The notes below the pieces were generated by a model that saw only the letters and a list, made by a program, of their open reading frames with translations, was not told where the DNA came from and did no database searches. Source: Gryganskiella cystojenkinii (lineage: Eukaryota; Mortierellomycota; Mortierellomycetes; Mortierellales; Mortierellaceae). Taken from it: DNA of 64,000 bases. Shown here piece by piece: positions 11,544-22,687 of this stretch. Location: the NCBI GenBank assembly GCA_015852425.1, contig JAAAIG010000110.1, forward strand, positions 1 to 64,000. Reading direction: 5' to 3'. Position 1 is the stretch's first letter, and each line of letters opens with the position of its first letter. The position numbers were made by a program, and so were the translations under genes.

Positions 11544-12063
11544 TCAGGACCTCCCCTTGCTCCGGCGTCCGTCTCGCAATCCCAGAACTCCCAGAGTTGA
11601 CCAGAAAGACAGGGACATCCACAGTCCAAACATGCCTTTCAAGGCCCGGTCCGACCCCTTGATCATCTCAACCAACGCCAGCATGTCCATCACAAAATGC
11701 AGGATCAGATTCTGCGCAAAAAAGAACATCACGATCACAATTGCATCCCTGTCGAGGGAAGAGGACGACAACAATGACCACGACGATAGCAGTTTCGACG
11801 TCAGATGGAAACTCATGAACGCTCTAGCTTTTTTTTGTCATGAAAGGAAGGTTTTAAGAGAGAGCTCCTCTTCGTTCACACTTTTTTTTACGGATATTCA
11901 GCAACAACGAATCTCGCTTTTCATTTACAATACCTTTTCCAAGCACGCTCGGTATCGAGTTCAGCAGCACGAATAAGATGATTACTCCGTAGATCCCCTG
12001 AAGGAATCCCCTGATCGTCAACGCCCCCGTGGCCACACGGAATCCGGTCTCTTTGTTCCTCAT
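11544..12063 (-). CDS. Small multi-pass membrane protein, unknown
   Basis: Two exons, 12063-11934 and 11827-11544, joined by a GTATTG…AG intron, predict 137 aa. I do not recognise a family. It has a hydrophobic helix near residues 20-42 (GIYGVIILFVLLNSIPSV), a second around 75-100 (IVIVMFFFAQNLILHFVMDML), a possible third (MFGLWMSLSFWSTLGVLGL), and a basic C-terminus (RDGRRSKGR). The splice choice is fixed by frame: an alternative acceptor four bases away breaks the downstream frame. The ATG lies directly after a T-rich run. The hydrophobic pattern and a plausible intron support a real gene, but there is no motif to give a function. Confidence 0.6.
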
Positions 12064-12714
12064 TTTTTTTTCTTCTTTGAAATCGGTTGTCTGAATGTGT
12101 TTATGTGTGTCTGTGAGCGTGTATCGTCAAGATAGAGAGAAAGAGAGAAAAAGAAAGTGTGTATGTCAGTTAGAGTAAGAGCGAGGTATAGAGGGTGTTT
12201 GGAAGAAAAGAGAATGAATGCGAGGGTGAGAAGGAAATAAGAAAGAGAGAAAGAGAGAGGGAGAAAGAAGGACCATGCCTCTGTTTTCTATTTATTCGTT
12301 GAGTAGCATTTACTTCCTCTCGCTCTCGTTCGCCGCAATACCCTGGCGCTGTGCTTATTTCTTCGACTGTTCCAGTGCTGTGCACACAATTGGGGAGTGC
12401 ATTGAACAACAAGAAAGTGGCAAGTGCCTGGCACAGTCAATCCTTGGTTTTGGCGTACAATTCCGCCAAAACCAAGTATTATGAAGATTCATTCAAAATT
12501 TTCAATACTTGGGCGCCAAAACCAAGCATGGACGGTGTAAGCGGAGTCACTCTCACTGGGCCACGATTGCACAACGAGAACCTTTTGAACCTTGTTGTCC
12601 TTCTACTTTGCATTTTCTACTTTGCCTCTCGTGTGCACTCCCATAAAGACTCAGCCTCGCTTTTTAAAATACTTTTTTATATTGTGCCTTCTACGGCTCT
12701 TCTATATCGTGATA
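12064..12714. other. Intergenic region with purine-rich tract
   Basis: Upstream of the small membrane-protein gene. A long GA-rich low-complexity tract runs from about 12135 to 12275, which reads as a CT-rich promoter tract on the minus strand. The right end borders the MITE. No gene seen. Confidence 0.45.
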
Positions 12715-12892
12715 CAGTCATTTTCACATAATTTCGCCCTTCTCGTCACTTCGTGTCCGTCAGTTCAATTTTTAGCCGCCGATTTACACGGGTTTAGTGC
12801 GTACTACTTAAGGGGCTTAAAAGGCGAAATTGAACTGACGGACACGACGAAATTGAAGTGACGAGAAGGGCGAAATTATGTGAAAATGACTG
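12715..12892. mobile_element. MITE with ~60-bp terminal inverted repeats and TA target duplication
   Basis: The left end begins CAGTCATTTTCACATAATT and the right end is its exact reverse complement. Pairing continues through roughly 40 bases without a mismatch. A 9-base insertion present only in the right arm (about 12848-12856) interrupts it, and pairing then resumes for about 20 bases more. The central roughly 60 bp are not self-complementary and have no coding capacity. The element is flanked on both sides by TA (12713-12714 and 12893-12894), the target duplication of Tc1/mariner/pogo-type transposases. It would be a non-autonomous element mobilised in trans. No transposase is present in the window. 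Confidence 0.88.
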
Positions 12893-12922
12893 TATGCACA
12901 CACAGAAATGATTCACAAGTCT

Positions 12923-13882
12923 CTAAAAGATGATTTTAGCAAACAGTGCATATTGACAGAGACGGTCCTGTAAAGTACCGTTTCGCGCCTCTGTCAATTC
13001 TGCGAGCGGTGTACCCGTGATACACAAAGTCGTTAGTGCGACCGAGGTTCCGTCCGGTCCAACCCCTCCTTTGGGCAAGCAGCCCATCAAGAGATCCCAT
13101 CGAGTCGAATCCAGCCGTGAGTCAGAGAGACTGAGATGTGTCAAGGTCGAAAAATCCATGGCCTTGAAGATTGATGACTATTGGATTTCTTCCGCAATCA
13201 TACCTTCCAAGGTGAGGCTCGTTATGGCTGGTGGCGCCTTGGACACGGTTTCAACGGTCTTGGTACGTGTCGAGATTGAACTTGGGAGCCATCTGTGATC
13301 TGCCTGATGTTCGATCCCATCAAAATCAACAGCGATCTCGGTCAAGCTTGGCAAGGGATAGGCTTGCCGCTGGCCGTGTAAGCTGGTGCCGATCTAAGGT
13401 GCGACGCCAGCATTGTCGAGATCAATCTGAGCATTCGTTTCCTGAAGCGGTAGGTGGCGCCGAAGTCTTTCAGCTTGTAGATCCTGATCTTGTAGAAGAC
13501 GACCAATCTCGTCGATGACTCCTGTTCCTCTAGGCCACAGTTTTGTGATTCGGGGTCCAAAAAGAAGTAAGCTCTCCCGGACAGTTGGCAACTCTGTCAG
13601 ATTGCAAAACCGAGGCAGGACAAGGTGAACTATTTTTAGTCGAGGGGCCATCCTGACGATTTTAGTTAGGATATCTCTGTCCTCGGCACTTGACAGTGTC
13701 CCTTGATGCCTCCTTGTGCGCTCTTTAACAGACTGGTATCAGTTTTTCAGATGCACCAGCTCTTGAGACTGCGTCAAATCCATTTTGAGGATCGTCCATC
13801 CGAATTTCTCAATAAAAGACTCCATCACGTCACCAGTGGTGTTCGTCGAAATGGTGAAGGAACAGTCGTCCGAAAACTCCAT
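12923..13882 (-). pseudogene. Frameshifted leucine-rich (F-box/LRR-like) gene remnant
   Basis: The minus strand encodes successive leucine-patterned fragments in different frames. One begins at 13882 (MEFSDDCSF…) and hits a stop after …ELVHLKN at an A5 run. A second covers 13651-13394 (MAPRLKIVHLVLPRF…). A third, 13560-13342, overlaps it in another frame. A final one, 13159-12923, contains LTHLSLSDSRLD and LTTLCITGTPLAEL, LRR-like strand-turn motifs. Frame changes happen without convincing splice sites, so decay is more likely than introns. Fungal F-box/LRR proteins of this lineage have this look, but no F-box itself is visible. The MITE sits 30 bp beyond the last stop codon. Annotation as a distant, intron-containing real gene cannot be fully excluded. 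Confidence 0.45.
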
Positions 13883-14167
13883 TGAAGCCCTCTCCTTGAT
13901 CATTCTTATATTCCAAAGTAACGTCCGCTTTCAGTAAACGTACGCGTTGTTGGACTATACACAACAACAACTTTCAATATTTTCGATCCCTGATGGTCAG
14001 TAGACGCAGGTATTGGATCGCTGGCATAGTTTAATACGCTCCTAATAAACTATTCTATACCTTTGATATCCGAACTTCGACATGAACACGTTCCCGAACC
14101 TCACGTCCTTTATTTGTTTTATGATGACTCGAAAGGAGGGGAAAGAGTGGGTATTGAGCGAGTGGTA

Positions 14168-14425
14168 CTATACCGATTGTTCTTTCTCTTGCTGCTGTTG
14201 TTGTTGCTCCTGTTGCTCTCTCTCGATTTCGCGTTGGTACTGAGCAAAGAGGTCGTTCGAAGCGTCGTCGGCTTGTGACCGTGGAATGGGTCTTGGTGGC
14301 GGACCTTGCTCGAGAACGAGACGCTTGTAGAGAATGTAAGAGGTCGATACAAAGACAGGGAGAGCAATGATAATAGTCAAGAGCCTTTGGCCCTGAGGGT
14401 TGAGTTTGTTGGGGAGGAATGCCAT
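14168..14425 (-). CDS. Small single-pass membrane protein, unknown
   Basis: A one-exon 85-aa frame. Residues 1-12 are MAFLPNKLNPQG. One hydrophobic helix spans about residues 14-34 (LLTIIIALPVFVSTSYILYK), followed by a basic/proline segment (QGPPPRPIPRSQADD). A charged, Gln-rich C-terminal helix with a run of seven Gln ends the protein. No family is recognised. The layout, a short N-terminus, one TM helix and a coiled-coil-like tail, is common for small inner-mitochondrial-membrane assembly proteins, but that is only a guess. The gene is divergent from SF3B4 with 221 bp between the two ATGs. The in-frame upstream candidate start is TTG, so the ATG at 14425 was used. Confidence 0.6.
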   Translation of the reverse strand: MAFLPNKLNPQGQRLLTIIIALPVFVSTSYILYKRLVLEQGPPPRPIPRSQADDASNDLFAQYQREIEREQQEQQQQQQEKEQSV

Positions 14426-14646
14426 TGTTGAATGGAAGGGATTGCGGGAACGAAACAATACGAAGTCGAAAGAATGAAGGCAAAAAGCTGATCAGTGACG
14501 GCGTGAAAGCCTGATTTTTCAGACTCTGTTTTCTTGTCCTGGTGGCTTTGCAGTTTGCATAGCAGATGAAGGGAGATGTTTTAATGCATTAATTGCTGAT
14601 CCCTTCAACGTTACCACCAACACCCAGGAACAACAGAGAACGCACC
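14426..14646. promoter_or_regulatory. Compact divergent promoter, small TM gene / SF3B4
   Basis: Only 221 bp separate the ATG of the small membrane protein (minus) from the ATG of SF3B4 (plus). Both 5' leaders and promoters must therefore fit in this space, or the transcripts overlap. An ATTAATTGCTGATC stretch lies at about 14588. No clear TATA box is visible. Confidence 0.5.
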
Positions 14647-16024
14647 ATGGCTCAACCGATCGAGCGTAATCAGGATGCTACCGTTTATGTCGGAAACCTG
14701 GATGACCGCTGCACAGACACCCTTGTCTGGGAACTGATGGCTCAAGCAGGACCAGTCGGTATGGACAATCACCCGGCGCAGAAGACTACTCTTTTTAAGG
14801 ACATTGTCGCGTCTTGTCATTTCGACTCCACTGAGATCTCGTTCTCATTCAAACGCTGGCTAGTTCACATTCAACTACTAACTGCTCCTAACTGTTCACA
14901 TTTCTTGTCATCTCTCTAATAGTTAATGTGCACTTGCCTAAAGACAGGGTTACGCAGACCCACCAAAACTATGGATTTTGTGAATACGTCTCTGAGGACG
15001 ATGCCGACTATGCTTGCAAGATCCTGAACCAAGTCAAACTCTATGGAAAACCCCTCAGGATCAACAAGGCGACTTCAGACAAAAAGAACCTGGACGTTGG
15101 TGCTTCTCTCTTTATCGGAAACTTGTCTCCCGAGGCGGACGAACAGTTGCTCAGGGACACGTTCAGTGCATTTGGAACGATCATGGGTCATGCCAAGGTC
15201 GCAAGAGATCTGGAGACGGGCCAGTCCAAGGGCTACGGTTTCGTCAGCTTTGACAACTTTGAGAGTTCGGATGCGGCTATTGATGCCATGAACGGACAGA
15301 TCCTGGCCAACAAGCCCATCACAGTCGGTTATGCTTACAAGAAGGACGGCAAAGGCGAAAGACACGGATCTGCAGCAGGTATGTTTTTCATCGTCCCTTC
15401 TGTGTCGCCATTTTCTTTCCTATCAGCGGATAAGCCGATTCCATGAAAATAAGATGTTTCCTGACTCTTTTATTTCCACTCGAACATTCTCTGAAAATAG
15501 AACGTTTGATTGCTGCACAGGGACAAAAAAATCAGCCTATGCCCAACAGACTCTTTGCAGACATTCCGGGATCGGGAGGACCAGGAGGATTCGCGCCTAC
15601 TGGATCCAACGCTGCGCCAGTCTCTCGCCCACCACCATTTTCACAACCTGTCGGTATGCCAAGGCCACCTGCGCCCTATGGCCAACAACCGCCGCCTGGA
15701 CCACCTCCTCGATTCGGTGGATATCCTGGACAGATGCCACCAGGAGGACAACCACAATACCATGGAAGCAATGCTATCCCATTGGGACAGCCTGCTAGAC
15801 CACCACCCTTTGGCGCTATCCCTCCAGGCGCACCAGCGCCCCCACCTCCAGGCATGTATGCACCCAACCCCAATCAACCACCACTGCCGCCTCCAGGATA
15901 CCCGCCTATGCAGCAGGGCTACCCTGGAGGACCACCACCTATGCGTCCACCTGGCAACTACGCTCCTTATGGTGTCCCTCCTCCACCTCATCCTGGATAC
16001 CAAGGGTACCCTCCTCAACAATAG
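14647..16024 (+). CDS. SF3B4: Splicing factor 3B subunit 4 (SF3b49/Hsh49)
   Basis: A U2 snRNP SF3b component that contacts pre-mRNA near the branch site. Three exons: 14647-14758, 14923-15378 and 15501-16024, giving 363 aa. It has two RRMs: the first starts [14 protein letters not shown] with RNP1 NYGFCEYV, and the second has RNP2 LFIGNLSP and RNP1 KGYGFVSF. These match SF3B4 very closely. Residues from about 220 are a Pro/Gly/Met-rich tail ([14 protein letters not shown] type), also a family trait. The start context is ACCATGG. The MTO1 start lies 305 bp downstream on the same strand. Confidence 0.95.
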
Positions 16025-16328
16025 TAACAATCGTAGCCGGGAACCTTTTGTCGTTTCTTGCCAACATTAAAAATGAACCATCGAAATAATGACAATTTTT
16101 TTTTTGATTTTGGTGGCAAAAATACGACAAGCCACCACCAGGGCCTCTTCCTCTTTTGATAAACAATTCACATGGTCCCTTTTTGGACACTTTTCCATTT
16201 CGTTGCTCGGTCTCTCCTCTCTCTCATTGCCGTAACCTCTTCTCACAGCTGGCTGGACAGGATACGCATTTCTACAAGAACACCGACATTTTACGGGACC
16301 GTAATCCTCAATCGAACACATTATAATC

Positions 16329-19049
16329 ATGTTCAAGGTCTCAAAGACATTGGTCGTGGTCAGTCACACAGCCAGGACGGCAGTAATTGCCAACTCTAGA
16401 AGCTTCTCCTCCAATGCCACCAAAAGTCCACTGAGAGCACTGGAACATAGGACGACTACTCTCTGGGCAAAGAGAATGGCAGCCGGCGGAGGCCAGTTCC
16501 GGTCCGTGACCCTGGCTGCCTCGCAAGCCTTACCTCCAACCCCTGAAACAACCTTTGATGTGATTGTTGTCGGAGGCGGGCATGCGGGCTCAGAGGCCTG
16601 TGCTGCTGCTGCGAGAACCGGAGCCAAGACTTTACTCTTGACGCAAAAGCTGGATACCATTGGTGAGTCATCAGTATCCCTCTTTCCATTACTCAATATG
16701 CATCAAAAGACCGCCCCCATTGCTGACTTAACATTTCCATGTAATTCCTGTCTGTTTTAAGGTGAGATGTCTTGCAACCCGTCTTTCGGAGGAGTGGGCA
16801 AGGGAGTTCTTGTCCGAGAGATCGATGCACTGGATGGACTCTGTGGTAGGATTTCAGATTTGGCTGGTGTTCAGTTTAGGATCTTGAACCGCTCCAAAGG
16901 ACCCGCTGTGCATGGACCTCGTGCTCAGATCGATCGCAAGTTGTACAAGAAGCATATGCAAAAGGCCTTGCATGAGTACCCGAATCTAACGATCAAAGCC
17001 GGAAGTGTGTCCGATATTGTACTCGGAGCCGAGATCTTGCCCCCTACACCCGGGCAGAACAATGTTCAGGGAGAGATCAAGGGAATCAAGCTCGGTATGT
17101 TGAAACATTGAAGTACCGCATTGGAGATGGCACTGTTATGCTGGATATTAATACCCTTTTCACTTTGGCCACCTTGAAAAGAGTCTGGAGAGGTCATTCA
17201 TGCTCCCAAGGTCATCATTACTACAGGAACTTTTCTTCGAGGAGAGATTCATATTGGCTTGACCGCTTACCCTGCCGGAAGGATCGACGAGGAGGCCTCG
17301 ATCGGACTTTCGGATTCTCTTGCCCAGGCAGGATTCGAGCTCTCCCGTCTCAAAACTGGAACTCCTCCCAGATTGGATGGCAAGACTATCGATTTTTCAG
17401 AACTGACCCCTCAGCACGGAGACATGCCTCCCGCACCTTTTTCGTACCTCAACACCGAAGTCGCCAATGCCAACAACCAACTCGTCTGCTATCAAACCAG
17501 CACAAACCCCAGGACTCATGACATCATCCGCAACAATTTGCATAAATCGATTCATATCCGCGAAACCGTCAAGGGGCCCCGCTATTGTCCCTCTATCGAG
17601 TCCAAGATCATGCGCTTTTCCAAGGAGTCCCATACGATCTGGCTGGAACCTGAGGGTTACGATACGGATGTCATTTACCCCAACGGTATCTCTATGACCC
17701 TGCCAGAGGAGGAACAGATCCAGATGTTGAGGACGATCAAGGGACTCGAGAACGTCAAGGTCTTGCGCTGCGGTTACGGAGTCGAGTACGACTATGTTGA
17801 TCCCCGAGAGTTGCAGCGGACGCTGGAGACCCATCGTATCAAGGGATTGTACCTGGCAGGTCAAATCAACGGAACCACTGGATATGAGGAGGCCGCGGCT
17901 CAGGGAGTCCTTGCCGGAATCAATGCTGGATTGGCGTCACAGTCGAAATCCCCATTGATCTTGACCCGTGCGGATGCATACATTGGAGTCTTGGTCGATG
18001 ATTTGATCACAAAGGGTGTAGAAGAGCCTTACAGGATCTTTACCTCGAGATCCGAGTACCGTTTGACTCTGCGGGCAGACAATGCGGATCTGCGATTGAC
18101 CCGCATGGCACGCGAGGCAGGATGTGTTTCAGATTACAGATGGAGAGTCTTTCAGGAGATGGAAGCAGAAATGAGCCGGGGTATGGAGTTGATGAGCAAC
18201 TTTGTTCTCACGCCGTACAAGTGGGCCGAGTACGGATTTGGCAAGAGCGACGATGGTGTCAAGAGAAGGTAAACCGCATTTTTTTTCACGCACTTCACAG
18301 CAACCTATCATTAATTGCCCTGCATTTTGTAATAACACGATGGTGTACTTATTCTTCTTCTCATAGTGCGCTTGAAATGCTTGGATTCCCTAATGCCAAG
18401 GTGTCGCATTTCTACGAGGCGATCCCAGAACTCAAGAATATCTCTCCGGCGGTTCAGACCAAGATCGAGATCGAGGGAGCCTACGCGGTCTATCTCCGTC
18501 GTCAAGGAGCCGAGGTCACCGCCTTTATGAGGGATGAGGCCATGGAGCTTCCCGTTGATTTGGATTACTCTGCGTAAGATTTCGCGTCATCAACGTCCAT
18601 TGTAAACAGTGTCAAGGTTTCTTTCTAAACCCGATGGTATCGCAATATCTGACCCCCCTATGTCTACATTATTTCGCTGTCACTATAGTATCGCTAACCT
18701 GTCGCACGAGAATCGTTCCAAGCTCGAACGTCAACGTCCCGCCACCTTGGTAAGCACAAAAATTTGATCAGCCGATGCTACTCTCTTTTTTTTTGCACTC
18801 GTTTTGTCGTCGTCTATTTTATCCCAGGGACTTGTCTTTGCTCACCCGTGTCTCTATCTGGTTTCTTATTTTGCAATCTACTAGGGTGCTGCCAAGCGCA
18901 TTGAGGGCATGACACCGACGAGCATCTTGGAGCTGTTGAAATATGTTCAAAAGACTCGTCGCCCTTCTACGATGATTACCGGCGAGCCTATTCGTGCTGG
19001 AAGTCGGAAGGATCGTCTCAGGCAGAGAGCTTTGGCCAAGGAGTTTTAA
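16329..19049 (+). CDS. MTO1: Mitochondrial tRNA uridine-5 modification enzyme MTO1/GidA
   Basis: The FAD-binding subunit of the MTO1-MSS1 (GidA-MnmE) complex, which installs taurinomethyl/carboxymethylaminomethyl groups at the wobble uridine of mitochondrial tRNAs. Six exons: 16329-16662, 16762-17094, 17182-18268, 18367-18573, 18689-18749 and 18885-19049, giving 728 aa. The N-terminal 75 residues are basic and Ser-rich, fitting a mitochondrial presequence. The FAD motif [14 protein letters not shown] follows, then [14 protein letters not shown] and [12 protein letters not shown]. Further GidA signatures are [10 protein letters not shown], the second glycine-rich stretch [18 protein letters not shown] and [20 protein letters not shown]. 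The C-terminal helical domain ends [10 protein letters not shown]. Length is normal once the presequence is allowed for. Confidence 0.95.
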
Positions 19050-20347
19050 GTCCTCTGGGACTTTTTGTCAAGTTCTCTTGCTATTGTACTTTTATTGTGC
19101 CCTTTAGAATAATATGTAAAATAAATTTTTAGAAAAACTTTTGCACCTGAGATGATGGTCGCGCTTTCAAATAGAGGACTGTAACTTTATGCCGGTCAAT
19201 GGTTTCGGTCAATGGTTTGCCGACATCGAATATCGAATCCTCAAAGTCCAGTTCAGTTTCAACGCCTAGGGCATATAGCTTAGGGAACGGTAGCGCATGC
19301 GATTTTGACTGCAAAAGAAAGGTCTTTCTGTTGTATATTAGTGGACATTAGCAAATTCTCTTCTTTTTACATCCAGCTGTTTAGCCTGATCAAGCGTTGC
19401 GCTGGAGCGTTTGGCCTCGCTCTTTGCCTTGGACCTACTCACTCAGATGAGGCAATGTCCGTCGTAGTAAAACGTGGCTCGACTTCGCCTGCAAGGCATC
19501 AGTGGGCCTACCTAATCAACTCCCACTTTGTAGCCGACTTTCTTTGAAGTACACAGAATCATGGCAGCTCTTCGTACAGCAACTGCCTATCTATCTTGTA
19601 AGTTCGAAACGAGGTGTTACCAATCGTCCATCTGCCTGCCGTACCTTGGTTCGCATTACAGCAACTGACCTTTTCCCCCCTTTGTTCTTTTCGGCGCCCT
19701 GTTTTTCAGCACTTCACTTGTTCCACTCTTGACTGTCTTCCAGGTTGCAGTACTGAAAGGCGATCACCCTTTCGTATGAGGACGATGATGTCGAAAAAAA
19801 CGAAAGAAAAAATAGTGTTGTCGTTAGAGTCGAAGGAGAGACTTTGTGCTGTTCTTCCTTAGCAAGGGCAGAGACACAATAAATAGAAAGGTGTGAATAA
19901 AGGTCGTGGAGTGAAATTGAAAAGCGGGGGGCTCAGGAAGGGGAGTTCATTATTAGCCTTGGACCTTACGCAAAAAAAACCTTGCAACCTTGGTCACACA
20001 GAGTTCATCCGAGAGTTGACAAAAGGAGAGTGTGGAGCAGCAGAAACAAAACAAGATCCCTTGGTCTTCCGAACGGGGAACGTACGAATGAGAGCAATCA
20101 CACCGCATGGAGGCCGTGCGACTTTTTAGCCAAGTGACTGAATGGTATTTAATTTTTTTTTATGTTTTTTTTTGTTTGTTTGACTCGGTGGAATCAACTT
20201 TTTGACTCTGCGCATCCGCTCGCACGAAACAACTCCGGACTTTTCTTTCCTCATTCTCTCTTCTTTTTCGTCCTCTTCATCCGACAATCCATCCTTGATC
20301 CCTCTCCTCGTCCATACACACACACATATACATTCATACACACGTCA
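19050..20347. other. Intergenic region between MTO1 and lipoyl synthase, with a possible decayed exon
   Basis: Apart from the candidate exon at 19129-19312 (listed separately), I see no gene. The right-hand part (20160-20345) is a pyrimidine-rich promoter and leader of the lipoyl synthase gene, ending with CA-repeat-like sequence (acacacacatatacattc) just before the ATG. Confidence 0.45.
19129..19312 (-). other. Possible terminal exon of an unidentified (decayed?) gene
   Basis: On the minus strand a clean acceptor-like sequence (ctttcttttgcag) precedes an open frame. The frame contains LPFPKLYALGVETELDFED and TIDRHKVTVLYLKARP and ends in TAA at 19129, only 80 bp from the MTO1 stop (tail to tail). 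Further upstream, around 19380-19520, a lysine/serine-rich stretch (KAKSEAKRSSATLDQAKQ) could be an earlier exon, but frames there carry stops. The amino-acid texture looks protein-like, yet I recognise no family. It may be a truncated gene copy. Confidence 0.25.
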
Positions 20348-22337
20348 ATGTCCGGTCTGAAGCAAGTCTCAAGGGTCCTCTTGGCCCAATCACTCAACAG
20401 CAATGCTGCAGCTGCCATGGCCTGCCGTCCCTTGGTCAGCAGCAGTGCTGTCATGGTAAACAACATCCAGCCCCCTTGGACGAAAACACAGAGGCAGTAT
20501 CTGATTCGACAATGTCTTAACCTGTTTTCAACTTGCCTCGAATCAAATACTAAATCGTTTTTAGGCCCGCAGACATTACAATGCCACAGTCGTCAAGGAT
20601 TCAACAACACCCGCTGCCACTACCTCAGGGAAGACGTCAAAGTTTGCAGACAAGTTTGCAAACGGACCCAGCTTTGATGACTTTGTCGGTGGCAATCAAA
20701 AGCTCTCTGTCGAGGAAGCCCTGGAACTTAAGGAGACAGTGGTCGAGAAAGAGGCCGCGGACGCTGCTGCTGTCGCCACCGGAAAGCCCAGACGCGCACC
20801 GTAACGTCAATTTTTTTTGTTTACTGATTATGGTACGAGTAGCGACGAGTCAGATCAAAGGGCTGTGTATGTGAGACTGACCGTTTTATTGCCTTTTCAC
20901 TTTCACTCAACAACAACAGAAAGCAACGCCTTCCCGACTGGCTCAAGACCGATATCCCCGTCGGAAAAAACTACACAAAGATCAAGAAGAACTTGAGAGA
21001 GCTTGGTCTCCACACCGTCTGCGAGGAGGCCAAGTGCCCCAACATTTCTGATTGCTGGGGAGGCGGAGAGCATCAGACCGCCACCGCCACCATTATGGTA
21101 CTTTTTTTTCACTCTTTTATGTTTTTCTACAAAGACTTCGCCATACGAGCGTCAAGGAACAACGACATCGCTGCAATTGGATCTAACACGAATTCTCCTC
21201 CTGTTTCACAATAGTTGATGGGAGATGAGTGCACTCGCGGATGTCGTTTCTGCTCTGTCAAGACGAGCAAAGCCCCAAAGCCCTTGGATATTCATGAGCC
21301 CGAGAACACTGCCGAGGCTATCTCAAGATGGGGACTGGATTACGTTGTTTTGACCTCTGTCGACCGTGATGGTGCGTATCTGTTACACACTTTTCAATGG
21401 GGAAATTTCATTTTTTTTTTGAGCAATGGCTAGCTGGGCACTGATTTGTTATCTTTCCTTTTTTTTGCTCCGCTCAATAGATCTTGCCGATGGTGGATCA
21501 GCCCATTTCGCAGAGACCATTATGAAGTTGAAGCAAAAGTATGGATACTTTCAAATCGGCTGAATACGGGAGTACAATGGATAGATCATGACAAGGGTTT
21601 TTAACGCCGGTTCCATTTTTTTATTTTTTTCTCGTCCTTGCATTCATTTCAAAAGAGCTCCCAAGATCTTGGTCGAGTGCTTGACAGGAGACTTCCAAGG
21701 AGATATGGCCTGCGTTGAGCGTGTGGCGACTTCAGGATTGGATGTGTATGCTCACAACATCGAGACGGTCGAGGCTCTCTCTGCCTATGTCCGTGATCCC
21801 CGAGCCAAGTTCAGACAGTCGATCGCCGTGTTGGCTCATGCCAAGAAGTCCAAGCCAGGTCTTTTCACCAAGACCAGTATGATGTTGGGATGCGGAGAGA
21901 CTGAGGCCGAGGTTATCCATGCTATGGATGGTAAGTATAACAGATTTTAACTCGATTTTTTTCTTTTTTTTTTCGAGAATATCGTGTTGAGAAAAATCAA
22001 CCTATTCGTTAACTAACATTCTCACTTTCGCCTGTTTTCCTTCGTAGAATTGCGCAAGGCTGATGTGGATGTGTTGACTTTGGGACAGTACATGAGACCG
22101 ACCAAGAAGCACATGCGTGTGCACGAATACGTCAAGCCTGAAGTTTTTGAAAAATACCAAAAGTTGGCTGAGGAGCGTGGATTCAAGTATGTGGCTTCAG
22201 GACCACTTGTTCGTTCATCATACAAGGCAGGAGAGTTCTATATCAGCAACATGTTGAAGAAGGAGCGCGAGCAAACGACGCCAGTAGTCGGAAACGAGGC
22301 TGTCGTTAAGCTAGCTGATGCTGGCGTTCGCGTGTAA
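20348..22337 (+). CDS. LIP5: Lipoyl synthase, mitochondrial
   Basis: A radical-SAM enzyme that inserts two sulfurs into octanoyl groups on lipoyl domains of pyruvate, 2-oxoglutarate and branched-chain dehydrogenases and the glycine cleavage system. Seven exons: 20348-20455, 20565-20800, 20920-21097, 21215-21371, 21481-21538, 21656-21930 and 22048-22337, giving 433 aa. The N-terminal region is Ala/Ser/Arg-rich (mitochondrial presequence). The auxiliary cluster motif is [13 protein letters not shown] and the radical-SAM motif is CTRGCRFC. Other conserved blocks are [30 protein letters not shown] and [16 protein letters not shown], with the C-terminal RSSYKAGEF. All cluster cysteines are present. 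The intron after KLKQK sits in a 58-nt exon context. Start follows ACGTCAATG. Confidence 0.96.
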
Positions 22338-22687
22338 AAAAATGACCTCTTTTTCCTTTTGCTTTCCATCGTTCTCTTTTCCTTCTCTCTTTTGCATTTG
22401 AACTTGTTAAACTTTTTTTCTCCCCTTTGTACAACTTTTTCCATACCACATAAACTGTCCTTTATGATAATGCTTCACGAGAACATTAACGATAGTGACC
22501 TTGTGTTTGTTTGGTTGTTTGTTTTGAATTGAAGCCCATGGTTTTACTGAAGGGTCTTCGGGTATCTTGGGGGGTTGTTGTTTGACTGGACTATTATCAC
22601 GGCCCTCTACTTTCTTTCTCCCGCTTCCACCTACGCCTGAGTCTTCTTTTTGCTCTCTCACTTCCACGATAATACGGACACTACGAT
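22338..22687. other. Convergent 3' region between lipoyl synthase and the deacetylase-like gene
   Basis: A T-rich 3' flank of lipoyl synthase (22341-22440), then the 3' flank of the minus-strand deacetylase-like gene. No gene seen. Confidence 0.5.
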
